From contig JACMRP010000192.1 of NCBI GenBank assembly GCA_014376325.1, positions 1-7,394 on the forward strand: DNA of 7,394 nt. Reading direction: 5' to 3'. The stretch is from Pseudobdellovibrionaceae bacterium (GTDB taxonomy: Bacteria > Bdellovibrionota > Bdellovibrionia > Bdellovibrionales > Bdellovibrionaceae). A model generated the notes under the pieces. It did no database searches and was not told the DNA's origin. It saw nothing but the letters and a program-made list of their open reading frames with translations. The position numbers and the translations under genes were made by a program. Shown here one piece after another: positions 5,778 through 7,394 of the stretch. Position 1 is the stretch's first letter. The number at the start of each line of letters is the position of its first letter.

Positions 5778-5868
5778 GGGTCGAGTTTACTCTAACACGG
5801 GAGGCCAGTCAAAGACTCTGCCCTGTCAAATCCTTGCAAATGGTTTATCCTGAGCGGACTCATTGCAC

Positions 5869-5873
5869 GGAGG
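5869..5873 (+). promoter_or_regulatory. Ribosome binding site deciding the start at 5878
   Basis: GGAGG lies four bases before ATG 5878. It excludes an in-frame TTG at 5863 as the start, because that reading would place the Shine-Dalgarno inside the gene. The 100 bases between 5777 and 5878 separate two divergent genes. They contain a TTGACA on the minus strand (5824-5829) but no convincingly spaced -10 for either direction. Confidence 0.65.
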
Positions 5874-5877
5874 CAAA

Positions 5878-6348
5878 ATGGATTTACGCCGGGTCTTAGC
5901 TATTGGTTTTTTACTTATCTTAACGACCGCGGCGGCGGGTAAGAAAAAGATCTCCGACTTTAAAGAGGTGGGCGGGGAAGACGATGCCCCGACTTCGCAC
6001 TCGAAAGAAGCCGTCGCTGCTGATTCCGCTGAAGCCGAGAAACCAAAATTAAAGGACACCGAAGAAATTCTGACCGGCACCGTGACCGTCATGCGTAAAA
6101 TCACGCTGACCGAAGCTTTTTTTAAAGAGCTGAAAGATAGTTACTATATTCCGTCAGGCTCTAAAAATTATCCGATATTCAAAGCTTTCACCGAAAGCAG
6201 TAAGAAGGGCACGAAGGTCACTTTCAAGGCAAATAAAAAAAGCCGCCAAGTGATTTCGATGGAAGATGCTCCGGTCCCGGTCACGCCGGCAAATCCCGCG
6301 ACCCCGAAATCGGATGCGGGAACTTCTTCGAAATCGGGTTCGCAGTAG
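5878..6348 (+). CDS. Small exported protein of unknown function
   Basis: This 156-residue protein has an N-terminal signal peptide or anchor: DLRR, then the hydrophobic stretch VLAIGFLLILTTAAA, with likely cleavage near residue 20 before GKKK. There is no lipobox cysteine. Residues ~25-60 are charged and probably disordered, rich in Glu, Ala and Lys. Residues ~62-130 form the only compact segment. It begins EEILTGTVTVMRKITLTEAFF and ends GTKVTFKANKKSRQVISMED, which suggests a small beta-rich, perhaps OB-like, domain. The tail (131-156) is low-complexity Pro/Thr/Ser. I do not recognise a family. It is followed after two bases by the alpha/beta hydrolase gene, so the two are probably co-transcribed and translationally coupled. 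Confidence 0.75.
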   Translation: MDLRRVLAIGFLLILTTAAAGKKKISDFKEVGGEDDAPTSHSKEAVAADSAEAEKPKLKDTEEILTGTVTVMRKITLTEAFFKELKDSYYIPSGSKNYPIFKAFTESSKKGTKVTFKANKKSRQVISMEDAPVPVTPANPATPKSDAGTSSKSGSQ

Positions 6349-6350
6349 CC

Positions 6351-7268
6351 GTGAATGTTTCAGTTCATTTTCATACTTTGCTCGCGCACTTTTTGCCCTC
6401 ACCGATATTAACCGCGAAGGGCGAACGTCATTTGATTCGTTTGGACGATGGCGATCAGATTGCGGGTTATCTGCACGCGGGGACTTCGGATTATGTGGTC
6501 AGTTTGTTTCACGGGCTGACCGGGGACAGCGATGCGGATTATATGCAGCGAACCGCGATTCTGTATTTAGCTAAAGGGCACAGCGTATTTTTGGTGAACC
6601 ATCGCGGGGTGGACCCGGCGGCGGGCCCGACGAAAGAACCTTATCACTCGGGACGGGGAGAAGACATTTCGCAAGTCATAGGCTATTTGCGAAAGCTGAT
6701 GCCGAGTAAAAAACAGATCGCGGTTGGCTTTTCGATGAGCGGCAACATGGTTTTGTTTTTACTAGCGGGACGCAAGGGGACCGAACTTCCGGACGGGGCG
6801 ATTACCGTGAATGCGCCGATCAATCTGCAAGCGTGCTCGATTCTGTTGGGACAGGGATTCAATCGAGTTTACGATTTGCGTTTCGTGCGGAGGCTTATTT
6901 CTCGTTACGAAATTAAACTTTCGCGCTGGAGTAAGCTGATCGAAGTGGATGACAAATTCACGGCGCCATTAAGCGGATTTAAAAGCGGGCAAGAGTATTA
7001 CGATATTTGTTCCTCGAAGCCGCATGTGCAGAATATTCAAGTTCCAACTCAGGTTATGGCGGCGGAGGACGACCCATTCATTCCCGCGCAAGATTACCGC
7101 GAGGCCGCTTGGCCAGCAAACGTCGAAGTCAAAATCCATCCTCGCGGCGGCCATCTGGGCTACATGCTCGCGAATAAAAATGAATTCGGCAACCGCCGCG
7201 GACTCGACAGCCACATGGTGGAAAACCTCGATAAATTAATTCGCAAGATTGAGGTTCCGAAGGGCTGA
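6351..7268 (+). CDS. YheT-like alpha/beta-fold hydrolase
   Basis: This 305-residue protein matches the YheT/ABHD1-3 branch (COG0429) in length and layout. It has HFHTLLAHFLPSP near the start (the family's PHxQT region), LDDGDQIAGYLH, oxyanion-side FHGLTGDSDADYMQR (53-67), NHRG (83-86) and YHSGRGEDI (98-106). The nucleophile elbow is GFSMSGN with Ser128; its fifth position is Ser130 where GxSxG has Gly. The acid is Asp240 or Asp241 in AAEDDPFIP, and the base is His268 in RGGHLGYM. The substrate is unknown; relatives include carboxylesterases and lipid or acyl hydrolases. The start is GTG 6351, two bases after the preceding stop. It has no strong Shine-Dalgarno, which fits coupling to the upstream gene. 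No export signal is seen, so it is probably cytosolic. Confidence 0.88.
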   Translation: MNVSVHFHTLLAHFLPSPILTAKGERHLIRLDDGDQIAGYLHAGTSDYVVSLFHGLTGDSDADYMQRTAILYLAKGHSVFLVNHRGVDPAAGPTKEPYHSGRGEDISQVIGYLRKLMPSKKQIAVGFSMSGNMVLFLLAGRKGTELPDGAITVNAPINLQACSILLGQGFNRVYDLRFVRRLISRYEIKLSRWSKLIEVDDKFTAPLSGFKSGQEYYDICSSKPHVQNIQVPTQVMAAEDDPFIPAQDYREAAWPANVEVKIHPRGGHLGYMLANKNEFGNRRGLDSHMVENLDKLIRKIEVPKG

Positions 7269-7300
7269 GTCGGGCTGAGGAGTTGGGTGTTTTCTATAAG

Positions 7301-7394
7301 TTAGCGCATGGCTTCGCTTTTGGAGTCGTCATATTTGTATGCTCTTTCCTCCTGGCTGCGGTGAGCCCAGAGCACAGACAACAAATTAACATAC
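7301..7394 (-). CDS. Possible 3' end of a minus-strand gene running off the window
   Basis: On the minus strand, one frame is open from the window edge (first full codon at 7391-7393) to TAA at 7301-7303. It would give a 30-residue C-terminus containing SVLWAHRSQEERAYKYDDSK, a plausible mix of a hydrophobic stretch followed by a charged tail. It would converge on the hydrolase gene with 32 bases between stops, in keeping with the packing here. A second minus-strand frame is also open for about 30 codons, so the call rests on composition only. No family is recognised. Confidence 0.3.
   Translation of the reverse strand, partial: YVNLLSVLWAHRSQEERAYKYDDSKSEAMR

Noticed and set aside
5863..5877. 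TTG at 5863 as start of the small exported protein
   Set aside because: The Shine-Dalgarno GGAGG (5869-5873) is downstream of it and well placed for ATG 5878.
485..7185. Frequent GAATTC sites (about eleven)
   Set aside because: Most are Glu-Phe or similar codon pairs in genes that prefer GAA and TTC, or fall in AT-rich gaps. They imply no avoidance of the site but no system either.
7295..7365. TATAAG seven bases before an ATG at 7309 opening an 18-codon frame on the plus strand
   Set aside because: There is no -35, no Shine-Dalgarno and no recognisable product, and it overlaps the possible minus-strand gene end. It is too short to support.

Overview
The window carries seven complete protein genes, two partial genes at its edges and no RNA genes. 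Gene density is high, GC is intermediate (near 50 % by eye), and genes are arranged in divergent and convergent pairs. Several proteins carry Sec signal peptides, and there is a FeoAB iron importer and a glycosyltransferase-deacetylase fusion. This would suit a free-living Gram-negative bacterium such as a member of the Bdellovibrionota. That assignment is an inference from the general character of the proteins, not from a marker gene.

Left end (1-571). A partial minus-strand gene (1-68) opens with an N-terminus that looks like a 6-pyruvoyl-tetrahydropterin synthase / QueD family protein. Fourteen bases away, a second member of the same superfamily (83-571) runs the other way. The complete one has an ExxHGH motif in place of CxxxHGH. 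That is the signature described for the PTPS-III branch, which replaces dihydroneopterin aldolase (FolB) in folate synthesis. The pair may therefore split 7-deazaguanine and folate synthesis between two paralogues facing each other.

Region 513-1604 (minus) encodes an exported protein with a putative beta-sandwich middle and a C-terminal segment that resembles the BP74-type domain. Its 3' end overlaps the pterin gene tail-to-tail by 59 bases.

Region 1605-3946. A 207-base divergent intergenic region holds a weak Fur-box-like site. It leads into feoA and a short feoB (640 aa), which overlap by 25 bases and form a ferrous iron import operon. The FeoB G domain has intact G1-G3 motifs but degenerate G4 and G5. 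A strong intrinsic terminator for this operon lies inside the coding end of the next, convergent gene.

Region 3963-5777 (minus) encodes a 604-aa fusion of a GT4-like glycosyltransferase and a NodB-type (CE4) polysaccharide deacetylase, probably acting on an envelope or extracellular glycan.

Region 5878-7268 (plus) holds a small exported protein of unknown function, then, two bases later, a YheT-like alpha/beta hydrolase. The last ~90 bases may contain the 3' end of a minus-strand gene.

A 14-base word, GTGACCGGTACCCC, occurs four times exactly (862, 1044, 1657 and 4189). The copies lie in two genes and one intergenic region, on both strands and in more than one reading frame, so protein conservation does not explain it.
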